Source: Turbatrix aceti (Eukaryota; Nematoda; Chromadorea; Rhabditida; Panagrolaimidae). Taken from it: DNA of 64,000 bases. Of this stretch, positions 61,701-64,000 are shown one piece after another. The notes under the pieces were generated by a model. That model was given only the letters and a program-made list of their open reading frames with translations, made no database searches and was not told the origin of the DNA. The stretch covers positions 9,055,725 through 9,119,724 of the forward strand of contig OZ017769.1 in NCBI GenBank assembly GCA_963969345.1. Reading direction: 5' to 3'. Numbering within the stretch: position 1 is the first letter of the stretch; every line of letters begins with the position of its first letter. The position numbers were made by a program, and so were the translations under genes.

Positions 61701-61852
61701 ACGACGTCAAGGACGAAGACGACATCATAACATCACGCGTGGGTCGTCGTGATGGCACGATGGCAGGTCTCTCCGGTGCAAACCAGGTCACGTACACCGC
61801 TGGGCCTCGAAGACACGAAGACCGGCATGAACTCATGCGACGATTCCGATGA
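58728..61852 (+). CDS. xpb-1: XPB/ERCC3 helicase-translocase of TFIIH
   Basis: Six exons, 58728-58794, 58865-59085, 59133-59465, 60048-60744, 60795-61297 and 61352-61852 (TGA), give 773 residues (the human protein has 782). Order of parts: basic/acidic N-terminus (MKRRREDT), damage-recognition region, helicase lobe 1 with Walker [10 protein letters not shown] and DEVH box [17 protein letters not shown] loop LVREDDK, lobe 2 with motif [12 protein letters not shown], then an acidic tail and RRFR end. XPB pumps DNA at promoters to open RNA polymerase II start sites and acts in nucleotide excision repair. Intron 3 (582 bp) is built of degenerate GAAACGGTTTTTTG repeats. All catalytic motifs are intact. 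Confidence 0.98.
59466..60047. repeat. Degenerate tandem repeat filling XPB intron 3
   Basis: Roughly nine units of about 60 bp share the pattern GAAACGGTTTTTTGTACCTAAAAA, then about 10 bases, then ATTTACGATC. Units differ by substitutions and small gaps. Confidence 0.7.
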
Positions 61853-62569
61853 AAATCAAAAAACAGCGGTCAAAATCAACGAAAACGGTTGAATAACATT
61901 CAAAATCGACGAAAACAAATGAAAAACATGTTTTTGTATCGTAAACGTGTATTGGTAACATCCTTTGTACTTTTGTATCGTAAACGAGTAATATGGTAGT
62001 AAACAATCTGAAAAGCCAAAAAGTAACGTTCTATGCCGAGTGCGTGCGCATCGCGATACAGTGGAAGGTTTCGGCACGAAAAATGAACGCTATTGATTCG
62101 AAGGACGCGCGGGTGTAGGAGTGCGTTCGGCCGCGCTTTTTTTCCCTTTCTTTCTTGTCGTTTTCGCTTTTTTTTTCAACAAACTACGTGAATTGTTGAT
62201 CACAGACCAATTGTTTATATACTTTTCGAGTACATTATTCGATATTGATTTGACACATGCATTCTCGGTTTTTTTTTCAGACCGCCATCCCCCCCGGGCT
62301 ATCCTCAGAGAGCTGTAGTAGCCTGCCTGTCGGCCATCCATCCCATCCTGCTTGGACTGTGTTCTTGCTTGCTTGCTTGCTACAACCTTGCTGACAGATA
62401 AACGGCTTTTTGTCTCTACTTCCTCCGAAACCGATCTCTCATCCATCCTCCCCGGCACTCGTCTGAATCGAATTCTTCTCTCCGGCTTTTCTTCGATTAT
62501 TTGTCCACCCATTTTTATCATCCTTGGTCTAACGGATCTCCTTCCCCTTCCCAAGGTGTGCTCTGACGC
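61853..62569. other. XPB 3' flank and hnRNP K leader region
   Basis: The first 250 bp contain repeated TTTTTGTATCGTAAACG units. From about 62280 the sequence is CT-rich and non-repetitive, ending at donor ATG|GTGAGT, consistent with a 5' leader exon of hnRNP K. Confidence 0.5.
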
Positions 62570-64000
62570 ATGGTGAGTATTTTTTGTTGTTATTTTTGTT
62601 TTGGACACTGAATAGGCCTACTTTTTTTTTGGTTTTTTTACAAAATGCCATGAATTTTCTTTTTTTTGTGTTCATTCACGTCACAAATCTTTTTTAGATT
62701 AATTTACATGCTAAATTAGTGATATCCCTCCCTTCTCTTCTCTTTTATTTGCCAGTTTTGGATCATGATTACTTTTTTGACCATCAATAATCAGTTGTTG
62801 GTTTTCCAGAATTTTCAGGACATGAAGCGCCACAATACTGATAATCGCCTCAACGCCGGCGGTCCGAAAAGAATTCGCACGGACCCGTACAACGATGCGC
62901 TGGCAGACGGCAAGTTCGAGCTTCGCCTTCTTGTACCCAACAAGGCCTGCGGTGCTGTCATCGGAAAAGGCGGCAGCGTGATCAAAGCCATTCGCGAAAA
63001 GGTGAGTTATTTTCAACCATTTTTTTTTGCTTGGACGGCACAAAAATTATTGGTAATCATACTTGCTTCGTGAGAAGATAAAAAAAAAGAGACACGACCG
63101 CTTTCCCACCCCTACCCCATGGGTAGTAGAGTGTAGGTAGCGCGTTGACGCAAGACACGTAAGAAGCAAGAAGCCCCTGACCATCCATGGCTATTAGGGG
63201 AATGACTATTTTTTTTTCAAACCACAGCTCTGCTGTGTACGTATCATACAATTGACCCGCTATCATGGTCCCCCTTTTTAGTATGATGCCAGTATCACCG
63301 TCCCCGATAGGAACACTCCTGAACGGTAATTGCTTACTCCTTTGTGTACCAAACAGCGAAAGAGAACCTCGGCCTGTGCCCCTATATACTTCCCGGAACC
63401 GTTTCCTGCACCGACCGACTACTCTTCCGCCTGTTTTTATATATCAGTGTTTGTTTACACTTTTTTTTTATGCATTTGTTTTTCAGCGTTTTGGCAATTA
63501 CTGCAAAGCAGGAAAGAATTGTTGAATGTTCTGTAGAAGTTGTCTCGAAGCTTGCTGAGGTTAGTTTTTTGGTTTGGCAGAGGGTGACAGGGAAACTAAT
63601 CGGTTTTTGGGGCGTTTTGCAGGAACAAAAGAAGGAAAAACCCAACGACGTCGAAATCCGCATCCTGGTCCATCAATCGCATGCTGGCGCCATCATCGGT
63701 CGCGGCGGATCGAAGATCAAGGAGCTACGCGAGCAGACGCACTCCCAGCTCAAGGTCTACCAGGAGTGCTGTCCGAGCTCGACGGATCGCGTTGTCCAGG
63801 TCAACACGGCCGAGGAAAATATTCTCAACGTTCTCCAGGTCATCATCGACTTCATGCGGGAGGTTGGTTATTTTTTATACCCAAAAAATGGATTATTTGT
63901 TTGTGTTTTTTTGCAGATCCCAATCAAGGGCATCCAGAAGCCCTACGATTCCAGCTGCTACGACGCGCGCACTGTCTACTCGTACGGGGGGTACCAGTCT
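62570..64000 (+). CDS. hrpk-1: hnRNP K-type KH-domain RNA-binding protein (5' part)
   Basis: Coding exons: 62570-62572 (ATG only, just before a GTGAGT donor) or start at 62822, then up to 63001, 63282-63325, 63487-63559, 63623-63862 and 63916 to the window end. KH domain 1 is FELRLLVPNKACGAVIGKGG with the GKGG loop, continuing across two small exons (YDASITVPDRNTPER, VLAITAKQERIVECSVEVV). KH domain 2 is VEIRILVHQSHAGAIIGRGG with GRGG, then QECCPSSTDRVVQV. Both match hnRNP K, a nuclear poly(C)-binding protein in splicing and translation. If the ATG at 62570 is used, exon 1 supplies one codon and the protein begins MDMKRHN. The third KH domain lies beyond the window. Confidence 0.93.

Overview
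The window is nuclear DNA of a nematode. A cuticle collagen with the nematode-type N-terminal block (membrane segment, LRKR processing site, interrupted Gly-X-Y blocks) and a patched-related (PTR) protein place it there. Splice acceptors are of the TTTTCAG type, and introns and spacers are very rich in runs of T and A. Several start codons sit 2-26 bases behind a good acceptor with no obvious upstream exon, which suggests trans-splicing. Species and clade cannot be read from the sequence.

Layout. 1-9.3 kb: 3' end of an unrecognised gene, cuticle collagen (-), CIAO1 (+), a 57-residue secreted protein (-) and a SAM-dependent methyltransferase (+). 9.3-20 kb: a tamalin/GRASP-type PDZ protein (+), a five-helix membrane protein (-) and three tandem unrecognised, mostly disordered proteins (-). 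20-24 kb: a 607-bp inverted repeat around an EF-hand gene, each arm carrying a small secreted-peptide gene. 26-34 kb: SDR16C-type dehydrogenase (+) and macoilin (-). 33.6-41 kb: a 7.5-kb gene-poor stretch. 41-51 kb: BBIP1 (+), a PTR protein (+), a PTF1A/FER-type bHLH factor (+) and a TSSK-like kinase (-). 51-64 kb: RRP7 (-), SPT16 (-), XPB (+, head to head with SPT16) and the 5' part of hnRNP K (+).

Most genes are unrelated neighbours. The SPT16/XPB pair joins a histone chaperone and a TFIIH helicase, both used in transcription, across a 318-bp shared promoter region.

Three things in the non-genic fraction stand out. (1) A four-copy family of secreted micro-peptide genes has an almost invariant signal peptide, a conserved TATA promoter and two different mature parts. 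(2) Three complete hAT-type MITEs have terminal inverted repeats and perfect 8-bp target duplications, and each is filled with a different short-word repeat (GAGTC twice, GAGCGAGC once); degraded relatives are also present. (3) Inverted partial copies of CIAO1 and of the dehydrogenase lie just downstream of their source genes, giving fold-back arrangements that could make double-stranded RNA. Exon limits were drawn by hand from reading frame, GT/AG sites and family similarity recalled from knowledge; no search was run.
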